From Paenibacillus sp. USDA918EY (lineage in GTDB: Bacteria; Bacillota; Bacilli; Paenibacillales; Paenibacillaceae), in contig NZ_WTWY01000002.1 in NCBI RefSeq assembly GCF_009870825.1, positions 62,001-126,000 of the forward strand: DNA of 64,000 nt. Direction: 5' to 3'. The position numbers were made by a program, and so were the translations under genes. How positions within the stretch are numbered: position 1 is the stretch's first letter; each line of letters begins with the position of its first letter. This document shows, in pieces, positions 52,224-61,299 of this stretch. A model generated the notes under the pieces. The model was not told the origin of the DNA and did no database searches. It worked only from the letters and a program-made list of their open reading frames with translations.

Positions 52224-53162
52224 TCAGTGGACAATCCTGTTGCCGCTAGCGACCAAGCCGTGAAGCTCCTGAACATCCCGCGCCGGCGGTTTTCCGTACA
52301 TGCGGGCGTATTCCCGGCTGAATTGGGACGCACTCTCGTAGCCGACGCGAAAAGCCGCATCGGAGGCTTGCAGCGATTCCGTCAACATTAACCGCCGGGC
52401 TTCTTGCAAACGCACCGTTTTCTGGTATTGCAACGGGCTCATCGCCGTGACGCGCTTGAAATGCTTATGAAAAGCCGACACGCTCATGTTCACGGTCTTT
52501 GCAAGCTGCTCAACCGCCAGCGGGTGGTCGTATTGCCGATTGATCAAACGGATGGCTTGGGCGATGTTGTAGCCATGGCTGCCGCTGATCGCGAATTGGC
52601 ATAGAAGCGCGGCCTGCTCGCCCTGAAGCATGCGATACAGAACTTCGCGGATGGCAAGCGGCGCAAGAACCGGAATGTCCTCAGGCGCGTCGAGCAGCTG
52701 CACAAGCCGCACAAGGGCTTCGAGCAGCGCGGGAGACGTCTGGTTCACGGCGATCCCGCGGGCGGCTTCCGCGGGCGCGGGAGCGGGGCGGTTCGCCTTT
52801 TCCATGATCTCCAGGATGACGTCGATATCGAAGCCGAGTTTCAAACTTAAATAGGGAATCTCGGGGGAAGCCTCGACAATTCGGCCCATCATCGGCAATT
52901 CGACGGAAGTGACCAGGTAAGTCGAAGGATCGTACCGGTAGGATTCATCTGCCAGCGCGGCTACTTTAGCCCCCTGCGCCACAACGCAAATGGATGGCTT
53001 GTAGATGGATTCCAGCGGTTCCGACAAGCGCGTCGCATGCATCAGCGTCAACGAAGGGATCGCCGTCCGATGAATCCCGCCCTCCGGAGCATGGCGGCGT
53101 ATTAAAAACGCCAGTTGCTTCAAAGCATGTTCCAGGCGTTGCGGTTCATCCGTTTTGTCCAT
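52224..53162 (-). CDS. AraC-family transcriptional regulator
   Basis: The 312-residue protein has the AraC_N cupin-like region (LTLMHATRLSEPLESIYKPSICVVAQGAK) and a C-terminal double helix-turn-helix (AVEQLAKTVNMSVSAFHKHFKRVTAMSPLQYQK and AAFRVGYESASQFSREYARMYG). The ATG at 53162 has GAAAGGGGG upstream. It is divergent from the SDR gene at 53345, which it probably controls, as often seen for this pairing. Confidence 0.9.
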   Translation of the reverse strand: MDKTDEPQRLEHALKQLAFLIRRHAPEGGIHRTAIPSLTLMHATRLSEPLESIYKPSICVVAQGAKVAALADESYRYDPSTYLVTSVELPMMGRIVEASPEIPYLSLKLGFDIDVILEIMEKANRPAPAPAEAARGIAVNQTSPALLEALVRLVQLLDAPEDIPVLAPLAIREVLYRMLQGEQAALLCQFAISGSHGYNIAQAIRLINRQYDHPLAVEQLAKTVNMSVSAFHKHFKRVTAMSPLQYQKTVRLQEARRLMLTESLQASDAAFRVGYESASQFSREYARMYGKPPARDVQELHGLVASGNRIVH

Positions 53163-53344
53163 GTAGGCCGGCCCCCTTTCCAGGTAGGATGTTACGTCTA
53201 TTATATGGAGACGGAAGAGAATTAGGCAAGATTCGGACAGAAATGATCTAACGGCAAGGTAGCGATCCTTCCTATAATGAATTTGCAAGGTCGAATTCGG
53301 CGAACGACCGATCGGCCCATATCGGATGAAGGAGTGGAGAAGAA

Positions 53345-54082
53345 ATGAGTTTGAATGGAAAAGTTGCAATCGTCACCGGGGCGTCGCGGGGGATCGGACG
53401 GCAAGTAGCCATCCAATTGGCGAAAGCCGGAGCAAAAGTGGTTGTCAATTATTCTTCGAGTCGGGAAAAAGCGGATGAGGTTGTCAAGACAATTGAGCAA
53501 TTTGGCGGCCAAGCGGCGGCCATCCGGGCCGACGTGAGCAAAGTGGCCGAAGTCGAAGCCTTGTTCTCGGAAACGTTGGAGCGGTTCGGACGCGTGGACA
53601 TTTTGATCAACAATGCAGGGGTTATGGCAAACGTTACGATCTCGGACGTGACGGAAGAGATATTCGATCGGCATTTCGCGCTCAACGTCAAAGGTACTTA
53701 TTTCGCTTGCCAACAAGCGATGAAACATATGGCGCCAGGCGGAACAATCATTAACTTCTCGACGTCCATCTCGGGTGCAATGCTCCCGACCTACAGTCTA
53801 TATGCCGCAACAAAGGGCGCGGTTGAGCAGCTGACACGGCAATTGGCCAAGGAATTCGGTCCCAAAGACATCACCATCAACTGCATCGCCCCCGGGCAAG
53901 TAGCGACGGAATTGTTCCTGAACGGCAAATCGCCGGAGCTGGTCGATTCGTACCGCCGAATGAATGCGTTCGGACGGCTTGGCGAACCGGAGGACATTGC
54001 GAATGCCGTCGAGCTGTTCGTCAGCGATCAAGCCCGTTGGATCACGGGGCAGACGATTCGCGTCAACGGCGGGTTCAACTGA
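53345..54082 (+). CDS. short-chain dehydrogenase/reductase (3-oxoacyl-ACP reductase-like)
   Basis: The 245-residue oxidoreductase has the NAD(P)-binding TGASRGIG, the NNAG motif (INNAGVMAN), catalytic Ser in INFSTSISG, Tyr-x-x-x-Lys in YSLYAATKG and the closing DQARWITGQTIRVNGGFN. The Arg after the first Gly turn suggests NADP(H). The substrate is not predictable. A GGAGTGGAGAAGAA site precedes the ATG. It is divergent from the AraC gene. Confidence 0.92.
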   Translation: MSLNGKVAIVTGASRGIGRQVAIQLAKAGAKVVVNYSSSREKADEVVKTIEQFGGQAAAIRADVSKVAEVEALFSETLERFGRVDILINNAGVMANVTISDVTEEIFDRHFALNVKGTYFACQQAMKHMAPGGTIINFSTSISGAMLPTYSLYAATKGAVEQLTRQLAKEFGPKDITINCIAPGQVATELFLNGKSPELVDSYRRMNAFGRLGEPEDIANAVELFVSDQARWITGQTIRVNGGFN

Positions 54083-54209
54083 TTTTGCAGATAGACGGAG
54101 GATGCTAGGTGAACAAACGGTTCACCGGCGCCGGCTATCGCCTTGTCAGATGACCCGTCGATTTCCCGCCGATCACAAGCGCGGCAGCTTGATACGCCCC
54201 GCAAAAAGA

Positions 54210-54237
54210 GGCCGTCCAAAAGATCTTGAGGGCGGCC
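54210..54237 (-). terminator. terminator of the VOC genes
   Basis: GGCCG pairs with CGGCC (extended by CC/GG) and is followed on the minus strand by TCTTTTT. Confidence 0.65.
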
Positions 54238-54271
54238 CCATTTTGCTCTGGAGAGACGCTGCGGATACGAA

Positions 54272-54649
54272 TCATTCCCCTACCTGTATAATCGTTAAAA
54301 TATTGCCGTCCGGGTCGAAAAAATCAAATCTCCTAGGCTCGCCGTCCCGGTACCCCGACATGACGACCCCGCGCTCTTCCAGCTTGGCCCGTACCGAATC
54401 CAGGTCATGCGCGGCGAAGTTAGAAGGGCAATAATTTTGATTCGCCGCGTAATCCTTTACCTCCACGAGATGAAAACCGACGTTGCTGCCTACGTCCAAG
54501 CCTGCAAATCTCTGATTCCGCCAGCGAACCTCCAGGCCGAAAATATCCGTATACCAATCGACCGCTTTGCCCAAGCCTTTTACCGGCAAAAATACGGCAT
54601 CGATTCTTTCAACCAACTTCACTTTCCGCTGCTCTGTCACAGGCTTCAC
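54272..54649 (-). CDS. VOC (glyoxalase/bleomycin-resistance) superfamily protein
   Basis: The 125-residue protein opens RIDAVFLPVKGLGKAVDWYTDIFGLEVRW and ends FDFFDPDGNILTIIQVGE, the classic VOC repeat edges. Candidate metal ligands are the His in GFHLVEV and Glu/Asp in the C-terminal repeat, but no typical glyoxalase I set is obvious. The reaction is unknown. A second VOC gene lies 34 nt upstream in the same direction, so the two are probably an operon or tandem relatives. Confidence 0.88.
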   Translation of the reverse strand: MKPVTEQRKVKLVERIDAVFLPVKGLGKAVDWYTDIFGLEVRWRNQRFAGLDVGSNVGFHLVEVKDYAANQNYCPSNFAAHDLDSVRAKLEERGVVMSGYRDGEPRRFDFFDPDGNILTIIQVGE

Positions 54650-54683
54650 CTCGTCGATATTTTTGAATTAGGGCATATCCTCC

Positions 54684-55076
54684 TTATCCGTTGGTGGCAC
54701 CGAGCGAATTTCCGTCAGGGTCAAAGAACCCGAATCCGCTAATCTCACCGGGCTTTAACTCGATCGTTTCGCGGTTGGTTGAAACCCCGAGCATTTTCAA
54801 GTGGTTGTGGAACCCAACCAGGTCATCCGTATAAAAATCGATAACGCTTTGCGTATAGCCATGATTCGTGTTCTGAAATTTCAGCCTGTCTTTCGAGTCG
54901 GTCTGAACAAGATATATTCCCGCCGGGTGATTCGGGAAATCAAGCATGGCCTCCGTGGAGGATTCATCGAACCCGCCCACAACCTTTACGCCAATGACCC
55001 GCTCGTACCAATCAACGGCTGTCCTTAGGTTGGAAACGGGAATTTCAACGCCGGCGATTCTTGAAATAAAGCTCAT
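54684..55076 (-). CDS. VOC superfamily protein
   Basis: The 130-residue protein opens SFISRIAGVEIPVSNLRTAVDWYERVIGVKVVGG and closes GEISGFGFFDPDGNSLGATNG, both VOC-type. It is similar in layout to the 54272 product but not a close copy. The ATG at 55076 is preceded by AGGAGTGAG. Function unknown. Confidence 0.88.
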   Translation of the reverse strand: MSFISRIAGVEIPVSNLRTAVDWYERVIGVKVVGGFDESSTEAMLDFPNHPAGIYLVQTDSKDRLKFQNTNHGYTQSVIDFYTDDLVGFHNHLKMLGVSTNRETIELKPGEISGFGFFDPDGNSLGATNG

Positions 55077-55202
55077 GTTCTCACTCCTATCGTTTCGTTT
55101 CATACGAAATTAACGATGGAAAGGAACAAAACCAAACACATTTTCAAAAAAAGTACTTGATCATCGATCAAACACTTTTCGGGACGGGATGGAAAACATG
55201 CA

Positions 55203-55736
55203 TCATGTCCATCCGGCGAGTTTCAGTATCCCATTCACGAAATCGCTTTTGGCACGAGTATAAGACTTGCGGTCATCGCGAAACCTCTCTGCAAGTTCTA
55301 ACTTCAAATCACCGTATGCTTTTGCGTCCTCGGGATGGCTCCTCAAATAATCACGAAACAAAATATGACGCTTATATTCCTCGTTTTCTGCCGTACAGAC
55401 GTATAAGTGATGCCAAGGTACGTGATCCGGAGGAATAAACGCTTCCCGCCCGGCGATGCCCAAATTGCCCTCATGAAGATATCCAAGGGAAGTCAGCCTT
55501 TGAACGGCTGTTTGAACCTCGGCTTCCGTAGGCACGACTACATCCATATCCACGATAGGTTTGGCTGCCAACCCTGGAACCGATGTGCTCCCAACATGCT
55601 CGACGGCAACGATCATGTCGCTCAACGCCGGCAGCACGAAATTACGCAAGTCTTCAAACAACCTGACCCAATCCGGAGCATATTCCCTTATTTCCCCAAC
55701 TTCATTTACAAGAAATCGATCCTTTCTTACAGGCAA
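55203..55736 (-). CDS. GrpB-family (UPF0157) nucleotidyltransferase-like protein
   Basis: The 177-residue protein matches GrpB/UPF0157: VGEIREYAPDWVRLFEDLR, VEHVGSTSVPGLAAKPIVDMDVVVP (nucleotidyltransferase-type GST and DMD motifs), HHLYVC and RDYLRSHPEDAKAYGDLKLELAERF. The Asp pair in DMDV is where other nucleotidyltransferases bind metal. No biochemical function is established. Confidence 0.9.
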   Translation of the reverse strand: MPVRKDRFLVNEVGEIREYAPDWVRLFEDLRNFVLPALSDMIVAVEHVGSTSVPGLAAKPIVDMDVVVPTEAEVQTAVQRLTSLGYLHEGNLGIAGREAFIPPDHVPWHHLYVCTAENEEYKRHILFRDYLRSHPEDAKAYGDLKLELAERFRDDRKSYTRAKSDFVNGILKLAGWT

Positions 55737-55778
55737 TGGGTTAACCGACCTGAAACATCCATTGCATGCTAAGTAACA

Positions 55779-56378
55779 TTACTTGATTCTCATGTAAACA
55801 TCGCTCAAATTGCCTGCCTGATAATACGGATATTCCAGGTTTTTCTGCACCTTAAGCGCTGTCTCGGTATTCGTCAGCCATTCGACCGTGTACAAACCCA
55901 GATCCACGGATGCCGTCACGCCGCCGCCGGTGATGGTTTGACCGTCACGAACGACCCGAGCCTGGATGACTTCGGAACAATAAGGAGCCAGCAAATCGTA
56001 AGCCGACGAGTTGGTCGTCGCTTTTTTCCTCTCAAGGAATCCGGCTGCTCCCAGAAGCAATGCCCCCGTACAAACGGATACTTTATACGGAACGGCCTCT
56101 GCTGTCCGAATCCAATTCATAAAAGCCTCATTGAATCGAAGCGTTCTTGTTGGCAGACCGCCCGGGACAAAGATAAGATCGAATTCTCCCAAATTCGGCA
56201 GCACCCTGTCCGCCTTCATTTTCAGCCCCCGGTCATCCGTCACTTCGGCCTTATCGGCACAAAAGGCCCAAGTTACGTTTTCCTTAGCCTTCAGGATGGC
56301 CAACCAGGTTATGGCTTCATAAAAACCGGCAAAGTCCATGCTTGTCATTCCATCGAATAATACAAATGCCATTTTCAT
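55779..56378 (-). CDS. DJ-1/PfpI-family protein
   Basis: The 199-residue protein has the DJ-1/PfpI fold: MAFVLFDGMTSMDFAGFYEAI at the N-terminus, LIFVPGGLPTR, the nucleophile-elbow Cys in VSVCTGALLLGAAG and DGQTITGGGVTASVDLGLYTVEWL. The last segment resembles the GATase1 part of isonitrile-hydratase-like proteins. No AraC-type domain is attached. Enzyme activity is not predictable. Confidence 0.88.
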   Translation of the reverse strand: MKMAFVLFDGMTSMDFAGFYEAITWLAILKAKENVTWAFCADKAEVTDDRGLKMKADRVLPNLGEFDLIFVPGGLPTRTLRFNEAFMNWIRTAEAVPYKVSVCTGALLLGAAGFLERKKATTNSSAYDLLAPYCSEVIQARVVRDGQTITGGGVTASVDLGLYTVEWLTNTETALKVQKNLEYPYYQAGNLSDVYMRIK

Positions 56379-56433
56379 TGCGCACCTGTCCCTTCTGTAT
56401 TTGAAAGTAAACTTTCCGTTACCAATTCAATAA

Positions 56434-57376
56434 TCAGTGCTTGGCAAACCCGAAAAACGTCATCTCTCCATTTTCGTTGGGAGTGATCCTGTAGGGATGG
56501 ATCTGATCGGAATATCTGCGAACGAATTTCCCCTCGTCTACGGGATAAATCTCGATATGTAGATTGCCGGAGAATCTCGTAAAATATAACTTGCCGCGAA
56601 TGAACTCCACCTGGGTCTTATCTTTCAAGTATGTTCCACAGTACTCCTTGAACTTGGTTTCGCTCATGGGGAATTCTTGATGTTTCCCGGGAACATCGAC
56701 GTCGACGCCATGCAAAATATCCGAGATGGCATTCCCCAACCTGTACTGATTTACAGCCTCATTATTGGAGAGAATGATAATGCAAATATCTTCTTCAAAA
56801 TAACTTTGCATATAAGCGCTGACTCCAAGGTGGTCTCCCCCGTGGGAATAGCGGTCCGTTCCGTAAACATGATGGTGTTCCAGCCCGTAGCAGTAGTTGT
56901 TTTTGTTCACATTAAAAAACCGGGCATACGTCTTCCGCGACAGCATTTTCCGGTCCCGCAAACAGGCATGCCAAAGGTATAAATCTTCCCCGTTCGAAAC
57001 GACGGCACCTGCACCGATGCTGAATTTCTCGTTATGGTATGGACTTTTGACGTATGCGTCAAAATCTTTTAAGTAATTGGAGGAACTGTTGATAAGAGGC
57101 TTAGCGCCGTCATCAACGTCGCTGTTCATCATCTTCAAGGGCAGGAAGATATGGTTTCGCATAAAATCCGCGTACTTCTCCCCGGAAACATGCTCGATGA
57201 TCCATGCAAGCAAATTATAGTTTGAGTTGTTGTAATCAAACACTGCGCCTGGCGCCGCCGTAGGCTTTTTCAAAAAGCACTTTGCCTTTTTGGATGACCT
57301 GAATAACGCCGTAAAAGTCCCATAATTCCAAATACTTGTTTATGTATGCTTCCAGTTTCATCTGCATGGATTGCAC
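56434..57376 (-). pseudogene. serine-hydrolase (beta-lactamase family) gene with internal out-of-frame deletion
   Basis: The 5' part (GTG at 57376, GAGGAGAGG upstream) encodes the family opening LEAYINKYLELWDFYGVIQV and IQKGKVLFEKAYG, then stops near 57236. The 3' part, in another frame from about 57273, encodes PGAVFDYNNSNYNLLAWIIEHVSG and continues to 56434 with SHGGDHLGVSAYMQSYF. In intact members about 90-100 residues lie between these blocks and contain the catalytic Ser-x-x-Lys. Here they are missing and the frame changes, so the gene cannot make the active enzyme. The 3' ORF (279 codons) is still open, which suggests recent damage. Confidence 0.75.
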
Positions 57377-57477
57377 GGATCCCTCTCCTCGTATTTTTTT
57401 GTATAAAAATCGGCGGCTTCGTTCATTTCCGACACAATCCACTTGTCCACGACTACGGATGCCGGTTTTTGTGCGGT

Positions 57478-57924
57478 TCATTCCCCTATTCTTTTCTTCA
57501 ATAAAAGTTCATCGTCTATAACATAACGGTTATGTTCGTACGTTCTAATTGCGGCGTCGTTCTCTTTTCCTGTAAGTACTTTTATATCTTTTACGCCACG
57601 CTCCCTAAGATTGTCTTCCAGACAAGAAAGTATGGCGGCTGCAGCCCCTTTTCTTCGGGCGTTTTCTTCTACATACAGTTCGGTTATTTCCCCCTGCGGC
57701 TCTTCATAGCAAAATGAATCAAAACTTTGGGCACAGCCAAAACCGACGATTCTGCCATTAACCTCCGCCACGGCAACCAATTCGTTGTTGGTGTTCAGGC
57801 TTTTCATGATTTGGGCCGGAGGTCTTCTGTCGCCTCCGTTAAACTCTTGATTTAGCCTCGACAGTTCCTCCGCATCAGTTAAGGTTGCCAGTCTTGCCCT
57901 TATATCCGCATTCATTCTATTCAT
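57478..57924 (-). CDS. GNAT-family N-acetyltransferase
   Basis: This 148-residue GNAT protein has the acetyl-CoA region ITELYVEENARRKGAAAAILSCLEDN and the closing TGKENDAAIRTYEHNRYVIDDELLLKKRIGE. An alternative start lies three codons in. Its substrate is unknown; the domain resembles aminoglycoside-type acetyltransferases only in outline. The damaged serine-hydrolase gene lies just downstream on the same strand, about 100 nt from its stop. Confidence 0.86.
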   Translation of the reverse strand: MNRMNADIRARLATLTDAEELSRLNQEFNGGDRRPPAQIMKSLNTNNELVAVAEVNGRIVGFGCAQSFDSFCYEEPQGEITELYVEENARRKGAAAAILSCLEDNLRERGVKDIKVLTGKENDAAIRTYEHNRYVIDDELLLKKRIGE

Positions 57925-58019
57925 CTCGTCCTCTCACGTATAATTACAGATTCTACCACAATTACTGATTGACCATGAATTCACCCTAAAATAAAATAAC
58001 CTCAAGGAGCGTGATCTTT

Positions 58020-58433
58020 TTGCCAACGATTCGTAAGGAGATTTTGATTGAGGCCACACCTGAACATGTTTGGGATGCAGTAAGCGATGCCGGAGCAGTT
58101 CATCATCGTTTGGTTCCCGGCTATACCGAAGATACGATCATGAACGGCTACGAAAGGACTCTGGTTCTGCCGAATGGCGGGATCACCCGCGAATTCATCG
58201 TCTCTATTGATGACAAGGAACGGCGGATGGCTTATGCGGTAAAAGAAACGCGTTTGCCCCTGTTGCATCATCATGCGTCCTTTCAGGTTTTCCCTCATGG
58301 CGAGAACGCTTCTAAGCTCGTGTGGATCACCGATTTTCTGCCGGAGCACCTTGCCCCCGAGATTCAAGCACGCATACATCGCGGAGCGGAAGTGATGAAA
58401 GAAACCATCGAGGCGGGGGTCAAAGGAGACTGA
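58020..58433 (+). CDS. SRPBCC/AHSA1-type domain protein
   Basis: The 137-residue protein has an SRPBCC (START-like) fold: TIRKEILIEATPEHVWDAVSDAGAVHHRLVPG at the N-terminus and FLPEHLAPEIQARIHRGAEVMKETIEAGV as the C-terminal helix. Such proteins bind hydrophobic ligands; polyketide cyclase-like members exist. I prefer the TTG at 58020 with AAGGAG upstream, since the family domain starts right after it; a GTG at 58011 is possible. Confidence 0.82.
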   Translation: MPTIRKEILIEATPEHVWDAVSDAGAVHHRLVPGYTEDTIMNGYERTLVLPNGGITREFIVSIDDKERRMAYAVKETRLPLLHHHASFQVFPHGENASKLVWITDFLPEHLAPEIQARIHRGAEVMKETIEAGVKGD

Positions 58434-58481
58434 CACTGAGATTTCCCTTCATTGCTGCTCATACGAAGATCTATGAAAAAA

Positions 58482-58508
58482 GCCGCAGGACTCGCCTGCG
58501 GCCTTCTC
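58482..58508. terminator. bidirectional terminator
   Basis: GCCGCAGG pairs perfectly with CCTGCGGC around ACTCG. On the minus strand it is followed by TTTTTT, on the plus strand by a T-rich tail. It separates the SRPBCC gene from the convergent permease gene. Confidence 0.85.
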
Positions 58509-58512
58509 TTGC

Positions 58513-59661
58513 TTATTGCTCCGGATTCACCGGTTCATACAAACGGGAGCGGACTTTAAACCATTGATAAATGTGGGAAACGATGACCTTCAGCACCGCG
58601 TATCCCGGAACGGCCAGCAATACGCCGACGATGCCGAACAGATTGCCGCTCGTTAAAATGACGAAAATGATCGTGATCGGGTGAATCTTCAGCGTTTTGC
58701 CCATGACCTGCGGCGAAATGAACTTGCCCTCGATCAGCTGCACGACCGTCCAGACGATGATCATTTTCAGCAGCATGATCGGAGAGGTGACCGCAGCCAC
58801 GATCAGGGCCGGGGTAATCGCGATGGCTGGCCCCAAATACGGCACGACGCTGGTAAATGCCGCAATCACCGCCAAAATGAGCGAATACTTCAGGCCGATA
58901 ATAATATAGCCGATAAACAACAGCGCCCCGATGCAAAAGCTGACGATGATTTGCCCGCGGATGTAAGAGCTGATCTGATGGTTCATCTCTTTCATGACGC
59001 GGTTCGTTTCGCCGCGCAGCTTCGTGGGCACGAAACCGAGAATGAAGCCGGGAAGCTTTTTGCCGTCCTTCAGCAAATAAAACAGAATGAACGGCACCGT
59101 GACGATGGCCAGCACCACTTCAATGACGTTGCCGACGAATCCGCCGATCCCGGTCCATGTTTTATTCAGGAAAGTAGAAGCCTTCTCCGAAACCGTCCGG
59201 ATCATTTCCTGCGGATCGAAGTTGATGGACTCCTGAATCTGGTTGATCAATTTGCTGCCCATCAAATGCTCGAACTGCACCCGGATCATTTCGCTGTACG
59301 CGGGAAAATTCGTTACCAGATCCATGATTTGTTCCCGGATGACCGGAATGACAAGCGTCAGCAGCACCGCAACGATGCCGATGATCAGCACGTACAGCAG
59401 CAAAATGGACTGAAGCCGCCCCACCTTGTGCCGCTCAAGAAAATCGACGATCGGATTCAGCAGATAGTACACAATCCCCGTGAGAATAATCGGCAAAATG
59501 ACGGTTTTCAGCAGCACGATCACCGGGTGGAAAATAAACGATATTTTACTGAGCACCATAATATTCAGGCCAATCAAGAGCAGAACCAGCAAAAACAATA
59601 CGAAACGGTTGTTCAGAAAAAATTTTTTGAAGCGGCTCGCCCAATTCACGGAGTTGTCCAT
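58513..59661 (-). CDS. AI-2E-family (UPF0118) membrane transporter
   Basis: The 382-residue protein has about eight membrane helices, a long amphipathic segment with [20 protein letters not shown], and the family core [49 protein letters not shown] and [30 protein letters not shown]. Members export autoinducer-2, indole-related compounds or function as Na+/H+ antiporters; the role here is open. It lies 3 nt after the CNNM/CorC-like gene on the same strand, so the two are co-transcribed. Confidence 0.9.
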   Translation of the reverse strand: MDNSVNWASRFKKFFLNNRFVLFLLVLLLIGLNIMVLSKISFIFHPVIVLLKTVILPIILTGIVYYLLNPIVDFLERHKVGRLQSILLLYVLIIGIVAVLLTLVIPVIREQIMDLVTNFPAYSEMIRVQFEHLMGSKLINQIQESINFDPQEMIRTVSEKASTFLNKTWTGIGGFVGNVIEVVLAIVTVPFILFYLLKDGKKLPGFILGFVPTKLRGETNRVMKEMNHQISSYIRGQIIVSFCIGALLFIGYIIIGLKYSLILAVIAAFTSVVPYLGPAIAITPALIVAAVTSPIMLLKMIIVWTVVQLIEGKFISPQVMGKTLKIHPITIIFVILTSGNLFGIVGVLLAVPGYAVLKVIVSHIYQWFKVRSRLYEPVNPEQ

Positions 59662-59664
59662 CTT

Positions 59665-60975
59665 TTATTCCTCTCTTTGCGTTTCCTTGATAATTTCCAG
59701 CTTGCAGAAACGGTTGTTCTCCCTCTCCAGCAGCGTAAACGTTACGCCTTCATGCATGTAGGATTCTTTCTCTTCCATCTCGTTGTTTTGGCTGTAAAGC
59801 CAGCCGCCGATCGTATCCCATTCTTTCGTGTCCAGATCGAGATTGAAGTAGTCGTTGATTTCCGAAACGGAGACCATCCCGTCTACGATCAGATGGTTTT
59901 TCTCCACTTCCTGGATCTCCTCTTCTTCGTCCGCATCAAATTCGTCGCGGATCTCGCCGACGATTTCCTCGATGATGTCCTCGATCGTAACGATGCCCGA
60001 CGTACCGCCGTATTCGTCGATCAATACCGCCATATGCGTGCCTTCGCTTTGCATCCGCTGCAGAAGCACGCTCACCGGCGTCACTTCCGACACGGCCATG
60101 ACCGGGTGGATCAGCGTGGATACGTCAACGTCCGGGTTGTCCTCATATGCGAGGAAAAACTGCTTCGTGTTGATGATGCCGATCACGTTGTCCTTGCTGC
60201 CGTCGATCAGCGGAAACCGGGTATACTGCTGCTCCTTGATGATTTCCACGTTTTCGCTGCGCGGCTTGTTTTTGTCGAGACAGATCATGTCGGTGCGCGG
60301 CACCATAATCTCTTTTGCCAGCATATTGTCAAACGCAAAGATCCGGCTTACGTATCCGAATTCGTTGTCGTTGATTTTTCCGCTTTCGTAACTTTCGTTC
60401 AAAATGATTTGCAGCTCTTCTTCGGTATGGGCTTCTTCATGCTCCGAGGCCGGCTTGACGCCGAACAAACGAACGAGCTGGTTGGCCGAACTGTTAAGCA
60501 GCCAGATGAACGGGTACATGATTCTTTTAAACCAGATAATGGGGGCCGAGAACCAGAGGGCAATGGTTTCCGCTTTGCGGATCGCCACCGTTTTCGGCGC
60601 GAGTTCGCCGATGACCACATGCAGGTACGTAATGACGACAAATGCGATCAGGAGGGATAAAAAAGAACTTAACCCTTCGGAAAAATGCCATTTTTCAAAC
60701 AGCGGATGCAAAATTTTCTCCACCGTCGGCTCTCCGAGAAAGCCCAGCACAAGCGACGTAATCGTAATTCCGAGCTGGCAGGCCGACAAATAGCCGTCCA
60801 GGTCTCCGAGCACCTTTTTCGCGGCGTGCGCGCCTTTGCGCCCTTCGGCGATCAGCTGGTCCACGCGGCTGGCGCGGACGCGGATCACCGCAAATTCCAC
60901 CGCTACGAAAAAGGCCGACAATCCAATCATGAGTGCAACCAAAACCAAATTTAAAACATACCTGTCACTGTCCAT
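59665..60975 (-). CDS. CNNM/CorC-type (hemolysin C family) transport protein with CBS domains
   Basis: The 436-residue protein has a DUF21 membrane domain (about 1-190: FFVAVEFAVIRVRASRVDQL, AIGITITSLVLGFLGEPTV-like QLGITITSLVLGFLGEPTV, VIGELAPKTVAI), two CBS domains (about 205-330) and a CorC_HlyC C-terminal domain (LIVDGMVSVSEINDYFNLDL). These proteins are linked to magnesium or cobalt efflux; true haemolysins they usually are not. The first gene of a pair with the AI-2E permease. Confidence 0.9.
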   Translation of the reverse strand: MDSDRYVLNLVLVALMIGLSAFFVAVEFAVIRVRASRVDQLIAEGRKGAHAAKKVLGDLDGYLSACQLGITITSLVLGFLGEPTVEKILHPLFEKWHFSEGLSSFLSLLIAFVVITYLHVVIGELAPKTVAIRKAETIALWFSAPIIWFKRIMYPFIWLLNSSANQLVRLFGVKPASEHEEAHTEEELQIILNESYESGKINDNEFGYVSRIFAFDNMLAKEIMVPRTDMICLDKNKPRSENVEIIKEQQYTRFPLIDGSKDNVIGIINTKQFFLAYEDNPDVDVSTLIHPVMAVSEVTPVSVLLQRMQSEGTHMAVLIDEYGGTSGIVTIEDIIEEIVGEIRDEFDADEEEEIQEVEKNHLIVDGMVSVSEINDYFNLDLDTKEWDTIGGWLYSQNNEMEEKESYMHEGVTFTLLERENNRFCKLEIIKETQREE

Positions 60976-61299
60976 TAAAGCTCATCTTCTCCTTTGAAAA
61001 AAATATGATCATGACTATTTAAGATGCTTATACGATAATTCAGCTGCTTAGGTTTCAACCGGAGCCTAAAAAAATTTTTCCTGTTTTCGAAAAAATGGGG
61101 CTCCCTATCCTACATCTTTTCCGGAATGAACGCAGACATTCCCTTCGATCCGCGCATTCTGCGCCTTGATTACCGGATGGGCTTACCGTCAGCCGGAAAG
61201 CACCGGCGAATGCCCATGGAGGAAAAAAGCCCGAAGCCAAGTTCCGGCAAGAACGGGCTTCAGGCTCTTTTTTGAAGGTGGTACAGGGGCCTAGCGGGA
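60976..61299. other. 324-bp intergenic region
   Basis: Between the CNNM/CorC gene and the exporter gene, both leftward. It holds the exporter terminator (61228) and should hold the CNNM/CorC promoter near 61000-61030. No gene or RNA is recognised. Confidence 0.4.
61223..61266 (-). terminator. intrinsic terminator of the TetR/exporter operon
   Basis: AGCCCG pairs with CGGGCT around an inner TTGCCGGAA segment and is followed by T5 on the minus strand; a T-run on the plus side could also serve that strand. Confidence 0.7.

Noticed and set aside
58681..60660. 659-codon plus-strand ORF rich in His, Arg, Gln and Asp
   Set aside because: It is the antisense shadow of the AI-2E and CNNM/CorC genes; long shadow frames are common at this base composition.
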